In this document: one piece after another, positions 41,180 through 50,024 of the stretch
Layout: the number at the start of each line of letters is the position of its first letter
Position numbering within the stretch: position 1 is the first letter of the stretch
Assembly (NCBI GenBank): GCA_905372835.1
Contig: CAJPQK010000001.1
Location: 248,001-312,000 of the forward strand
DNA length: 64,000 nt
Direction of reading: 5' to 3'
Origin: Candidatus Saccharimonadota bacterium
GTDB taxonomy: Bacteria; Patescibacteriota; Saccharimonadia; Saccharimonadales; Saccharimonadaceae
Made by a program: the position numbers and the translations under genes
The notes under the pieces: generated by a model
Told to the model about the DNA's origin: nothing
Database searches by the model: none
The model's input: only the letters and a program-made list of their open reading frames with translations

Positions 41180-43602
41180 ATATCGAGCCGATAATTCGCT
41201 ATGATAGCCAGCGGTCGCAAAAGGCGCGATTTTCGGTTCGTTTTGGTGATGTTTGGCATTTACTACTGGGTCTGTGTAGTCTAGCGATGATCTTGTTGGG
41301 CTGCTGGTCAGTGATTCATCACGGGCCAATCGGTTGGTTGTTGGTGGGTATGAGCGGTCCATTTGTGATGCTGACGATTTGGTGGCAGGGTGATCTCAAA
41401 ACCGCTGAAGTGAGCAAACATCCGACGACGCTTGATGATGTCATGGCTGCAGATTTGCTGGGTCAATTGAGCAAAAACCCAACGCCACAAGAATTAGTGA
41501 TGGCTATCTCAAAAACTCGGGCTGGTCAATTTTTGGCGGTGCGCCTTGGGCTGACGCCGAACTTCCTGAGTAATATTGCGTCCGATGATCCACGGATGAC
41601 CGACGCCATCTGGCAAGCGGCGATTGACATCTGGCAGGAGACTGATAGTCCCAAGGTGACGGGTGCAGTTGTAGCAGCAGCTATCGTTAAAGTGTTCCCG
41701 AGCCACGACGCTATTTTGGCAAGCTTGAAGCTGGATTTTCAGGACGTATTGGAGGGAATTCGCTGGTATGAGCGGCTAAAGGCACTGGTTGAAGATTTCA
41801 AAGAAAAACCGCTGCGCACTGGCGGTATAGCGCGGGATTGGTCGTTTGGCTATACGCCGCTACTCAGTCGATTTGCCCAAAACCTGAGTCAGCAAGTGTC
41901 GGGCGGGACGATCATGACGCGTTTGGATGCACATACTGATGTGCTAGATCAGATGTTACAGATTTTCAATACGGGCGGTCGTCAAAATGTTGCTTTGGTT
42001 GGTCCAGATGGTGTCGGCAAAAGCACGCTCATTGCGGCGTTTGCAGAAATGTTGATCGATGGACATAAGGAAGTGCCATCCAATTTGCTATATCAGCAAG
42101 TCTTCTTGCTGGATGCGTCAGCGTTGATTTCTGTAGCTGGCGGTCGTGGTGAATTGGAGCAGTTAGTAACGAGACTGCTCAATGAAGCGTTTGCCTCAAA
42201 AAATGTCATCTTGTGTTTGGAAAATGCTCAGCTGTTTTTCGAAGAGGGGGTTGGTTCGGTGGATATGAGCAATTTGCTATTGCCCGTTTTGGAAGCCGGT
42301 CGCCTGCGCATCATTTTGTCTCTAGATCAGCAACGATTTTTGCAAATTTCCCAACGTAACACCCAGCTGGCTCATGCGCTAAATACGCTAGCAGTCCAGC
42401 CGACAGATCGTGCTGAAACCATGAAAATTATGCGCGACCAACTGATTTCATTTGAGCATCAATTTGGTGTGACGTACATGTTGCAGGCGCTCAACGAGGC
42501 GTACCGAGTTGGTGATCGCTATGTTCAAGATTTGGCTATGCCTGGACGAGCACTGAAGGTGTTGGAATCAACCGCCAGTATTTCCAAAGGCGGTCTCATC
42601 ACTGCGCAGTCAGTTGACGATGCAGCGGAAAAAACCATGGGTATCAAGATTGCTGCGGCTTCTGGTGGTGATGAGCGTGAGAAATTGTTGAACCTTGAAT
42701 CGCTGATTCACCAGCGCATGATCAATCAGTCACGCGCTGTGTCGGTGGTGTCTGACGCCATCCGTCGAGCGCGAGCTGGCGTGAGAAATCTTGACCGCCC
42801 AATTGGTACTTTCTTGTTTTTGGGGCCAACTGGTGTCGGTAAAACTGAACTGTCAAAGGCCCTGGCAGAGGTGTACTTTGGCGGTGAAGGTAACTTGGTA
42901 CGGTTGGATCTGAATGAGTTTGTTCGTGCTGAAGATGTGGCTCGTTTGATTGCAGATGGGGCTAATGATCCGCTGAGCTTGACGGCTCAGGTGCAAAAAG
43001 CGCCGTTCTCGGTGGTGTTGCTTGATGAGATAGAAAAGGCACATCCGCAAGTGCTGACGACGCTGCTGCAGTTGCTGGATGAAGGTATTTTGCGTGATGA
43101 GAAAAACCGGGAAGTTAGTTTTCGCGACTGTATCGTCATTGCGACGTCAAATGCTGGTGCTGACCGCATCCGTGAATACATTGAGCGTGGCTATCAGCTG
43201 GAGCAATTTGAACAAACTTTCATCAATGAACTAATCAATGCCAATTTATTCCGCCCCGAGTTCCTGAACCGATTTGATGAAATTGTGTTGTTCCGCCCGC
43301 TAGGCAAAGCTGAACTATTGCAAGTTATCGACTTGATTTTGGCGGGAGTTAACCGTACGCTGGAGCCTCAGAAAATTCAAGTGGCCGTTGAGCCCGAAGG
43401 TAAACAGCTGCTCGTTGATGCTGGATACGACCCACGTCTTGGTGCGCGACCTATGCGACGCGTTGTGCAGCGCGCTGTCGAAAATACTGTTGCCAAGCAG
43501 CTGTTAGCAGGCACAGTCACGCCAGGTAGTACAACCATCATCACTGCTGAGCAGATTCGCGCGGCAGTAGGCGAGGCCCCGAGCGGCCGTCAGATTAGTT
43601 AG
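41176..43602 (+). CDS. Membrane-anchored ClpA/B/C-like double AAA+ ATPase
   Basis: This 808-residue protein has two N-terminal transmembrane spans (about 23-70), a helical region and two AAA+ modules. Module 1 has Walker A GPDGVGKST at 276, but its Walker B is degenerate (VILCLENAQLFF in place of a DE pair). Module 2 has GPTGVGKTE at 550, Walker B VVLLDEIEKAHP, sensor ATSNAGA and the arginine-finger region FRPEFLNRFDEIVLF. The end matches the Clp D2-small domain. No N-domain of ClpC and no clear ClpP-binding IGF-type loop are seen. I infer a membrane protein-remodelling machine working with the 40805 protein. Confidence 0.82.
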   Translation: MNIEPIIRYDSQRSQKARFSVRFGDVWHLLLGLCSLAMILLGCWSVIHHGPIGWLLVGMSGPFVMLTIWWQGDLKTAEVSKHPTTLDDVMAADLLGQLSKNPTPQELVMAISKTRAGQFLAVRLGLTPNFLSNIASDDPRMTDAIWQAAIDIWQETDSPKVTGAVVAAAIVKVFPSHDAILASLKLDFQDVLEGIRWYERLKALVEDFKEKPLRTGGIARDWSFGYTPLLSRFAQNLSQQVSGGTIMTRLDAHTDVLDQMLQIFNTGGRQNVALVGPDGVGKSTLIAAFAEMLIDGHKEVPSNLLYQQVFLLDASALISVAGGRGELEQLVTRLLNEAFASKNVILCLENAQLFFEEGVGSVDMSNLLLPVLEAGRLRIILSLDQQRFLQISQRNTQLAHALNTLAVQPTDRAETMKIMRDQLISFEHQFGVTYMLQALNEAYRVGDRYVQDLAMPGRALKVLESTASISKGGLITAQSVDDAAEKTMGIKIAAASGGDEREKLLNLESLIHQRMINQSRAVSVVSDAIRRARAGVRNLDRPIGTFLFLGPTGVGKTELSKALAEVYFGGEGNLVRLDLNEFVRAEDVARLIADGANDPLSLTAQVQKAPFSVVLLDEIEKAHPQVLTTLLQLLDEGILRDEKNREVSFRDCIVIATSNAGADRIREYIERGYQLEQFEQTFINELINANLFRPEFLNRFDEIVLFRPLGKAELLQVIDLILAGVNRTLEPQKIQVAVEPEGKQLLVDAGYDPRLGARPMRRVVQRAVENTVAKQLLAGTVTPGSTTIITAEQIRAAVGEAPSGRQIS

Positions 43603-43615
43603 ATGTTGCGATATC

Positions 43616-43647
43616 AAAAAACCTCTGTAGCCTATATGCTACAGAGG
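43616..43647 (-). terminator. Terminator for the reverse-strand tRNA-Arg genes
   Basis: CCTCTGTAGC (43622-43631) and GCTACAGAGG (43638-43647) form a 10-bp perfect stem. On the reverse strand it is followed by TTTTTT. It may also stop the forward Clp-like transcript, although the forward tail is not T-rich. Confidence 0.85.
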
Positions 43648-43662
43648 CGTAAATATCGTTCG

Positions 43663-43739
43663 TGGTACCCCGCACAGGAGTCGAACCTACAACCTTCGGT
43701 ACCGGAAACCGATGCTCTATCCAGTTGAGCTAACGGGGC
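43663..43739 (-). tRNA. tRNA-Arg (anticodon CCG)
   Basis: On the reverse strand, acceptor GCCCCGT pairs with GCGGGGT. The anticodon stem TCGGT/ACCGA surrounds TTCCGGT. CCA is encoded. It is 44 bases downstream of another tRNA-Arg on the same strand. Confidence 0.93.
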
Positions 43740-43783
43740 GTGTCAACTCGTCAGTAAAGATTTCAAGGTGATAATGACGAAAA

Positions 43784-43860
43784 TGGTACACCCGGCAGGA
43801 TTCGAACCTGCGACCCCTTGGTTCGAAGCCAAGTACTCTAATCCGCTGAGCTACGGGTGC
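43784..43860 (-). tRNA. tRNA-Arg (anticodon TCG)
   Basis: Acceptor GCACCCG pairs with CGGGTGT. The anticodon stem CTTGG/CCAAG surrounds CTTCGAA. CCA is encoded. A T at position 34 rather than A means CGN decoding here does not rely on an inosine-modified ACG tRNA in this pair. Confidence 0.94.
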
Positions 43861-43937
43861 ATACCGAGTTAAATTATACCATACTTATCATTTGATGAAA
43901 ATGACACAGTATATCAAGGGTGGTATAATATCACCAT

Positions 43938-44957
43938 ATGAATATTTTCACAGACATTTCTCTCAAACAATACACCACCATGCAGGTGGGTGGTAACACA
44001 CACTTTTTGACAGAAGTCACGGCAGTGGAGGAGGTTCCACAGATATATCATGATGCTCAGTCGCGGCAGCTACCGGTTTTTGTGTTGGGTGGCGGCAGTA
44101 ATGTGATCGCCAAAGACGAGGGTTTTGAAGGCATTGTGCTGCTCAATCGTATCAAGGGCTTTGAGGTTATGTCAGAAGATGAGGAATCAGTAACGCTCAA
44201 AATTGGCGCCGGTGAAGTTTGGGACGAAGTAGTAGCGCGAACGGTAGACATGGGTCTGAGCGGCATTGAAGCGATGTCTGCCATCCCCGGCACGGCTGGA
44301 GCTGCGCCAGTACAGAACGTTGGTGCCTATGGGCAGGAGATAGCAAATACCCTGGTGGAAGTTGAGGCGTATGATTCGACCAAAGATACCATGGTTATTT
44401 TGCCGGCTGAGCAGTGCCATTTTTCTTACCGTCACAGTATTTTCCGCAGTTCACAGATGGGTCGCTACTGCATTACGGCCATCACCATTCGCTTGTCGCG
44501 CCGCGCTCCACAGCCGCCGTTTTACGCTGGTTTGCAGCGATATCTCGATGAGCATCACATCACCGATTACACCCCAGCAGTCATCCGTCAGGCAGTGATT
44601 GCTATTCGGCGTGACAAACTGCCCGATCCGACCGTGATGCCTAACAGCGGATCATTCTTTAAGAACGCTATGGTTGATCAGGAAACATTGGACGCCATTC
44701 GTCAAACCCACCCCGAAGTGCCAAACTATGCCATGCCAGATGGGACTTATAAAATTCCGACTGGTTGGCTGATTGATCAAGCGGGTTTCCGCGGCAAGGA
44801 GCTGCATAACATGAAGGTTCACGACAAAAATGCATTGGTATTGACCAATCCTCATGCCGCAACCTATCATGACCTCGAATCTGCTCGCCAAGCCATCATC
44901 CAGGCAGTCTATGACCAATTCCACGTCCGCATTGAGCAAGAACCATTAGAATTATAG
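43938..44957 (+). CDS. murB: UDP-N-acetylenolpyruvoylglucosamine reductase MurB
   Basis: MurB reduces enolpyruvyl-UDP-GlcNAc to UDP-MurNAc with NADPH and FAD. The 339-residue protein has the FAD-binding region with VFVLGGGSNVIAKDEGFEG, IPGTAGAAPVQNVGAYGQEI, the YRHSIFR motif, and PNSGSFFKNAMV with the catalytic Ser. The C-terminal part has AGFRGKELHNMKVHDKNALV. The layout is of the longer type I MurB. TATAAT (43924-43929) lies eight bases before the ATG. Confidence 0.96.
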   Translation: MNIFTDISLKQYTTMQVGGNTHFLTEVTAVEEVPQIYHDAQSRQLPVFVLGGGSNVIAKDEGFEGIVLLNRIKGFEVMSEDEESVTLKIGAGEVWDEVVARTVDMGLSGIEAMSAIPGTAGAAPVQNVGAYGQEIANTLVEVEAYDSTKDTMVILPAEQCHFSYRHSIFRSSQMGRYCITAITIRLSRRAPQPPFYAGLQRYLDEHHITDYTPAVIRQAVIAIRRDKLPDPTVMPNSGSFFKNAMVDQETLDAIRQTHPEVPNYAMPDGTYKIPTGWLIDQAGFRGKELHNMKVHDKNALVLTNPHAATYHDLESARQAIIQAVYDQFHVRIEQEPLEL

Positions 44958-44994
44958 GCTTGCACTGACGCTCATTTCTGGTTATGCTTATACT

Positions 44995-45585
44995 ATGAGT
45001 CGACGAACTGGTTTCACGGTTGTGGAAGTGATTATCGTGATGGCTATCATGGCTATTTTGCTGGCCATTGGTACCGTTAGTTTTCGGTCATATCAAGTTT
45101 CAACTCGTGACAAAACGCGTGAGGGTGATATCGCGACTATTCAAAATTATCTAGAATCATTATATCCTCGCGAACTGCGTGATTCATCAAACAATATCAT
45201 CAAATCAGCTGGTAGCTATCCAGCGCATGTGATCAGCGGTGCAGGTGGTAGCGCCATGACTGATGCACTCTTTGATCAGATATTTTCCGAGTTGCCAGAC
45301 GCTGCAAAAAAGGGTCCGTTGCCAGGAGAAAAGTTTGTCTCCGCTGGTGTTTTGCAGTACGGATTACACTCAACACCGCTGAATCGTTCAATGCTTATGT
45401 CTTACACCAGTGATTATAATACGCACAAACCATCAGGCCATGCCAACGGTGCTTATGCATATTTTGCCATCAACCGTTCAGGCAACCGCTGCATCACACT
45501 AACTGACGAATGCCAGGGCTACATCATCATGTATCATCTCGAGGGTCAACCTAATGAATGGAAAGTAGTGGAGAAGAGCAGGTGA
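44995..45585 (+). CDS. Type IV prepilin-like protein 1
   Basis: This 196-residue protein has leader MSRRTG, cleavage site GFTVVEVIIV, and a hydrophobic helix ending near residue 32. The globular part contains a Cys pair near the end (CITLTDEC). It is the first of four consecutive prepilin genes. A -10-like TATGCT (44983-44988) with TTGCAC 18 bases upstream places the start at or very near the ATG. Its stop overlaps the next start. Confidence 0.85.
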   Translation: MSRRTGFTVVEVIIVMAIMAILLAIGTVSFRSYQVSTRDKTREGDIATIQNYLESLYPRELRDSSNNIIKSAGSYPAHVISGAGGSAMTDALFDQIFSELPDAAKKGPLPGEKFVSAGVLQYGLHSTPLNRSMLMSYTSDYNTHKPSGHANGAYAYFAINRSGNRCITLTDECQGYIIMYHLEGQPNEWKVVEKSR

Positions 45586-45959
45586 TGAGAAAAGGTTTTA
45601 CCGTCGTTGAACTGATGATTACGTTGTTTGTTGCATCACTTTTTATCATCAGTGGCTATCAGCTGTACCAGGTAGTGGTCTTTCGCGGTAGTGATGCCCG
45701 CGAACTGTCGGAGGCCAGTACTTTGGCATATGAAGTGTTGCGTTCTGAAGGTACCTATCAAGAGATATCACAACTCTGCTTTGGCTCATCTCATCCTGAA
45801 CAAACCATTACTCGCCACAATGCACTACTCGGAACAGTCAACATTACACTAAAACGTTGCCGCGTTCAGCCAAATGTCGGAGTGATGCGCGTAACGGCCA
45901 CTGCCAAATATGACAATCCAGCAAAGGAAGTTTCTCATGCGGTCTATGTCTCACAGTAA
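45585..45959 (+). CDS. Type IV prepilin-like protein 2
   Basis: This 124-residue prepilin begins MRKGFTVVELMITLFVASL. The ATG at 45585 overlaps the previous stop (ATGA), and the leader is only three residues before the Gly. The globular part is small, with a Cys pair (LCFGSS..., KRCRV). It is probably a minor pilin. Confidence 0.8.
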   Translation: MRKGFTVVELMITLFVASLFIISGYQLYQVVVFRGSDARELSEASTLAYEVLRSEGTYQEISQLCFGSSHPEQTITRHNALLGTVNITLKRCRVQPNVGVMRVTATAKYDNPAKEVSHAVYVSQ

Positions 45960-46560
45960 GTCTCAGCGTGGTTTCACTCTGGTGGAGATGCTGGTGATAT
46001 CGCCATTGGTGATCATCATTTTGGCGGGTATCGTCGGTATCGTCATCAGTTTGACGACGGAGTCCATGCGCACGACTGCTCGTTCTCAGCTGCAGAACGA
46101 AGTGCAGGCGGTGCTGGATCGTATGGAAGAAGACGTGCGCACTAGTCTGGTTATCAATCCTGACTCATCATTTGCGCTAAGTACCAATAATTTCGTCACC
46201 AATAAAAACCCACTAGCAACCGACCGGCGGCTGGTCAAAAAGGACTGTTCAGTGGCGAGCGCTGGGCTCCTGCTCGAAGAAGCCTTGTCATACAACTTGG
46301 AATATTCAGTCTCTGGCTCGAAGCTCATGAGAAAAGTCTCCATGAACGCGTGCCAAACCTCACCAAATACCTGGCAGCGTCCAAAGACAGAAACGGTGAT
46401 GTCGTCAAATTCTGCAACTGATCTACAGATTGACTATATCAATATTTCCAGTTCTGAACCAAGTGCTGTCAGGATCAAATTGACGGCTAAACGCCAAGTT
46501 GCAGGTAGTGAAATCAGCTACACTGGTATCATGTATGCCAGGTCGCTCAACGCACAATGA
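45937..46560 (+). CDS. Type IV prepilin-like protein 3 (PilW/minor pilin type)
   Basis: This 207-residue prepilin begins MRSMSHSKSQRGFTLVEML, with an AAAGGAAG ribosome binding site before ATG 45937 and a 23-base overlap with the previous gene. The hydrophobic helix contains an unusual SPLV just after the cleavage region. The domain after it has two Cys. The order of small, then larger minor pilins before a major pilin is common in pilus loci. Confidence 0.8.
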   Translation: MRSMSHSKSQRGFTLVEMLVISPLVIIILAGIVGIVISLTTESMRTTARSQLQNEVQAVLDRMEEDVRTSLVINPDSSFALSTNNFVTNKNPLATDRRLVKKDCSVASAGLLLEEALSYNLEYSVSGSKLMRKVSMNACQTSPNTWQRPKTETVMSSNSATDLQIDYINISSSEPSAVRIKLTAKRQVAGSEISYTGIMYARSLNAQ

Positions 46561-46642
46561 TAAAATGCTTGTGTTTTTAAAACCGCTCTGATACAATCAA
46601 AATTGTTAATAACTTAACCAAAAAATAGGGGGCAAATCAGAA

Positions 46643-47068
46643 ATGATTTCTTCAAACAAAACTAAAGGTTTCACACTTGTTGAGCTCTTGATCGTGATCG
46701 TTGTTATCGCGATTTTGGCAGCAATCTCAATCGTTGCCTACAACGGTGTAACACTAAAAGCACGAGATGATAAGCGATCTTCAGATGCGCGCAATGTATT
46801 GAGTGCAATTTCATCATATCATGCAGATCAGGGTGAGTGGCTTGATGCTACAAACGCCACAAGCAAACTCGCGACCTTCAATACAATAAAGGTGCCATCT
46901 GATGTTTTAAGTCGGGTAACGGCTGACGAGCCTAGTGGTGCAGGTGCCGCAGAAAAAGATAGAATTCAGGTAAAGACTTGTGGCAGTCCTGTCTCTGGTG
47001 TTGAGATTGTCACTTGGAGTGAAGAGAAGAACGCTAAACGGGAATCTATTAAGGCGGGTAACTGCTAA
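46643..47068 (+). CDS. Major type IV pilin candidate (PilA-like)
   Basis: This 141-residue prepilin has leader MISSNKTKG, the canonical GFTLVELLIVIVVIAILAAI helix (cited around residues 9-28) and a C-terminal disulfide loop between CGSP and the final NC. It has its own TACAAT promoter, a leader with AGGGGG, and a strong terminator at once after it. That independent, leadered unit is why I favour it as the major subunit over the three genes upstream. Confidence 0.88.
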   Translation: MISSNKTKGFTLVELLIVIVVIAILAAISIVAYNGVTLKARDDKRSSDARNVLSAISSYHADQGEWLDATNATSKLATFNTIKVPSDVLSRVTADEPSGAGAAEKDRIQVKTCGSPVSGVEIVTWSEEKNAKRESIKAGNC

Positions 47069-47087
47069 TCTTAGTATAGCGATATGA

Positions 47088-47123
47088 AGAAGACCCCCAG
47101 CATTGTAAGGCGGGGGTCTTTTA
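47088..47123 (+). terminator. Bidirectional terminator between pilA-like gene and glyA
   Basis: AAGACCCCC (47090-47098) pairs with GGGGGTCTT (47112-47120), followed by TT. On the reverse strand the same stem ends in TCTTC, so it can also serve glyA. Confidence 0.85.
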
Positions 47124-47162
47124 TAAAGTATTCCAATATCTATTGCTGAGTCTGGTATAAAT

Positions 47163-48431
47163 TTAGTACAAAAGTGGAAAGCTTTTCGCTAAAGATTCAG
47201 TCTTTTGCTTGAGTTCAGCATGGACACTCGGGTCATCTGTCTGAATTGCTGCAATGATCAGCTCGGCAATTTGCTTAATCTCAGTCTCTTTCATGCCGCG
47301 CGTCGTTACTGCTGGTGTGCCAAGCCGTAAACCGCTTGGGCGAAACGGCGGCAGGGTGTCGTTGGGGATGGCGTTGGCGTTGGCGGTGATGCCGCTGGCC
47401 TCCAGCCGCTCCTGAGCAGTTTTGCCGTCAATACCGAAGCTGCCATAAATATCCGCCAGCACCAAGTGGTTACTGGTGCCACCTGTTACCAATTTCAGGC
47501 CGCCGCGTTTCAGCTCATCTGCCAGCACGGCCGCATTCTTTACGATTTGCTGGGCGTATTCTGTAAATTCTGGGCGTAACGCCTCACCGAAGGCCACTGC
47601 CTTAGCAGCGATGGTGTGCATGTGCGGGCCACCTTGAGTGCCAGGGAAGACCGCCCGGTCGATGAGTGTTGGTAGGTTTTCCAAAGTTTTTTCTGGTCGC
47701 TTCAACGGATTGCCAACGACGCCTTTTGACAAGATCAAACCACCGCGCGGGCCGCGCAGGGTTTTGTGCGTGGTAGTGGTGATAACATGAAAGCCATAGT
47801 CAAACGGATTTTTGGCTTGGCCGCCGACGATCAGTCCAGCGATGTGGCTCATGTCCGCCATCAGCATGGCGCTGACTTCGCGTCCAATCTCGGCAAACTT
47901 GGCGTAATCCAGCTCTCGTGGGTAGGCCGAAAAGCCTGCCAAGATGATCTTTGGCCGATACTTTAGTGCCAATTCACGAATCTCTTCATAGTCAATTTCG
48001 CCAGTCTCGACATCCTTGATGCCGTAGCGGACAAAATTGTATTCGCGGGCTGAGCGGGTGACTGGTGCGCCATGCGTCAGGTGTCCGCCGTGCGCCAAAT
48101 CCATCGCCAGGATGGTGTCGCCTGGCTCACACCACGCATAATACACCGCCTCGTTGGCTTGGGCGCCAGAGTGCGGCTGGACATTGGCGTGGTCAGCACC
48201 GAACAGTTGCTTGGCACGGTCAATCGCCAACTGCTCAATTTGGTCAGTGTTATACTGCCCGCCATAGTACCGTCGGCCAGGGTAGCCTTCAGAGTATTTG
48301 TTGGTAAACACGCTACCGAGCGCCTTGAGCACGTCTGGTGAAACGTAGTTTTCGCTGGGGATGAGCTCCAGTCCCGTTTGCTGTCGCTCAATTTCCGCAG
48401 CGATGAGTCGTTCAATTGCTTGATCTTCCAT
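47163..48431 (-). CDS. glyA: Serine hydroxymethyltransferase
   Basis: GlyA converts serine and tetrahydrofolate to glycine and methylene-THF with PLP. The 422-residue protein has the PLP lysine in TTTHKTLRGPRGG, AHGGHLTHG, QPHSGAQANEAVYYAW and PSENYVSPDV. I place the start at the ATG 48431, where AGGAGA lies upstream, rather than eight codons earlier. Together with folD it forms a small one-carbon set. Its reverse-strand TATAAT (48454-48459) overlaps an operator shared with murA. Confidence 0.96.
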   Translation of the reverse strand: MEDQAIERLIAAEIERQQTGLELIPSENYVSPDVLKALGSVFTNKYSEGYPGRRYYGGQYNTDQIEQLAIDRAKQLFGADHANVQPHSGAQANEAVYYAWCEPGDTILAMDLAHGGHLTHGAPVTRSAREYNFVRYGIKDVETGEIDYEEIRELALKYRPKIILAGFSAYPRELDYAKFAEIGREVSAMLMADMSHIAGLIVGGQAKNPFDYGFHVITTTTHKTLRGPRGGLILSKGVVGNPLKRPEKTLENLPTLIDRAVFPGTQGGPHMHTIAAKAVAFGEALRPEFTEYAQQIVKNAAVLADELKRGGLKLVTGGTSNHLVLADIYGSFGIDGKTAQERLEASGITANANAIPNDTLPPFRPSGLRLGTPAVTTRGMKETEIKQIAELIIAAIQTDDPSVHAELKQKTESLAKSFPLLY

Positions 48432-48453
48432 GTCAATTTCTCCTATATGACCC

Positions 48454-48492
48454 ATTATACCATTTGTACTATTATATCATTTGTGATATACT
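48454..48492 (+). promoter_or_regulatory. Divergent glyA/murA promoter with two tandem operators
   Basis: ATACCATTTGTACTAT (48457-48472) and ATATCATTTGTGATAT (48474-48489) are two 16-bp sites one helical-turn multiple apart (17 bp). They cover the murA -35 (TTGTAC, 48464-48469) and reach its -10 (TATACT, 48487-48492). The first site also overlaps the reverse-strand glyA -10 box. Autoregulation by the HTH domain of the MurA fusion is inferred. Confidence 0.7.
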
Positions 48493-48498
48493 GCCGGC

Positions 48499-50022
48499 AT
48501 GAATACAGATCGATACATCCAAAAGATCGGTACGCTCATTGCGGAAAATCGTCAACGAAAAAATCTGACGCAGGCCCAATTAGCTGATGCTTTGGGGACG
48601 TCTCAGAGTGCAATCAATCGTATTGAAAGCGGTAAACAAAACTTGAGTCTCGAAATGTTGTCGCGTATCTCGGAGGTATTGAGCCATAACATTATGTTGC
48701 TTAACAAGACCGGCAAGATCAATTTCCGTGTCTCGGGTGGACACAAACTATCTGGTAGTATCGACGTCAAAACGAGTAAAAATGCCGCCGTGGCTTTGCT
48801 GTGTGCTAGTTTACTCAACAAAGGTAAAACGACATTGCGGCGAGTGTCGCGCATCGAAGAAGTTAACCGCATCATCGAAGTGCTTAACTCTATCGGTGTC
48901 AAAACAAGGTGGCTAGCAGGCAATGACTTGGAAATCACGCCACCAGCTCGGCTGAGGTTGGAAGACATGGACATCGCTGCTGCCAAGCGTACTCGCACTG
49001 TGCTAATGTTTCTCGGTCCGCTACTGCATCAGTACCATGACTTTCGGTTGCCGTTTGCCGGTGGCTGTAATCTCGGTAAGCGCACCGTAGAGCCACATTT
49101 GTCAGGTCTGAAGCATTTTGGGATGCAGGTGGAGGCGGAACCAGACAGTTATCACGCGACGGTTGATGTCACGACGGGTGATCGCACTATTGTCCTGACT
49201 GAACGTGGTGACACGGTGACGGAAAACCTCATCATGGCAGCGGCATTGTCGCCAACCAAAACCATCATCCGCAACGCCAGCCCAAACTACATGGTGCAGG
49301 ACATCTGTTTCTACTTGGAAAAATTAGGCGTGAAGATAGGGGGCATCGGCACTACTACGTTGACCATCACCGGTAAAAAATCGATCAACCAAGCTGTTGA
49401 ATACGCACCGTCTGAAGACCCGATTGAGGCTATGAGCTTCATCGCGGCAGCCGTGGTGACTGATTCGGAGATCACAGTGCGTCGAGCGCCAATTGAGTTT
49501 TTGGAAATTGAGCTAGCAACCTTGGCTGAAATGGGCTTGCGGTACGAGTTGAGCGAGGAATACCCAGCCGACAATGGCCGTACTCGTTTAGTGGACATCG
49601 CGCTGAAACACTCCAAGCTGGTTGCGCCAAAGGACAAGATTCACGCGCTGCCGTTTCCGGGGATTAATATGGATAATTTACCGTTCTTAGGGCTCATCGC
49701 TACCATGGCTGAGGGCAGGACTTTGGTGCACGACTGGAGTTATGAAAATCGAGCGATTTATTTCACTGAACTAAGCAAGTTAAACGCGCACATTGAGCTG
49801 GTCGATCCGCACCGAGTGTATATCAGCGGTCCGACCAATTGGAAACCAGCCGACGTTATCGCGCCACCAGCGCTTCGACCAAGTGTTGTCGTCTTTTTGG
49901 CAATGTTGGCAGCGCCAGGCCAATCAACCTTGCGCGACGTGTACTCCATCAACCGTGGTTACGAAGATCTGGCTCAACGCCTGAACCGCTTGGGTGCGCA
50001 GGTTGAAGTCATCAACGAATAA
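48499..50022 (+). CDS. murA: HTH (XRE-type) domain fused to MurA
   Basis: MurA transfers enolpyruvate from PEP to UDP-GlcNAc, the first committed step of wall synthesis. The 507-residue protein starts with an XRE/Cro helix-turn-helix (about 8-62: LTQAQLADALGTSQSAINRIES). MurA proper follows from about residue 73, with GSIDVKTSKNAA, the catalytic loop AGGCNLGKRTVEPHL with C190, and the closing domain. Family MurA proteins are about 420 residues, so the extra 75 are the HTH. The catalytic Cys and the Lys near residue 93 are present, so it should be active. TATACT is six bases before the ATG. The fusion suggests wall-precursor enzyme and regulator in one chain. Confidence 0.93.
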   Translation: MNTDRYIQKIGTLIAENRQRKNLTQAQLADALGTSQSAINRIESGKQNLSLEMLSRISEVLSHNIMLLNKTGKINFRVSGGHKLSGSIDVKTSKNAAVALLCASLLNKGKTTLRRVSRIEEVNRIIEVLNSIGVKTRWLAGNDLEITPPARLRLEDMDIAAAKRTRTVLMFLGPLLHQYHDFRLPFAGGCNLGKRTVEPHLSGLKHFGMQVEAEPDSYHATVDVTTGDRTIVLTERGDTVTENLIMAAALSPTKTIIRNASPNYMVQDICFYLEKLGVKIGGIGTTTLTITGKKSINQAVEYAPSEDPIEAMSFIAAAVVTDSEITVRRAPIEFLEIELATLAEMGLRYELSEEYPADNGRTRLVDIALKHSKLVAPKDKIHALPFPGINMDNLPFLGLIATMAEGRTLVHDWSYENRAIYFTELSKLNAHIELVDPHRVYISGPTNWKPADVIAPPALRPSVVVFLAMLAAPGQSTLRDVYSINRGYEDLAQRLNRLGAQVEVINE

Positions 50023-50024
50023 CA

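Noticed and set aside
43885..43900. A TATCATTTG match before murB as a fourth site of the murA-type operator
   Set aside because: Only nine of 16 positions agree and it lies upstream of the -35 box; kept as a weak lead only.
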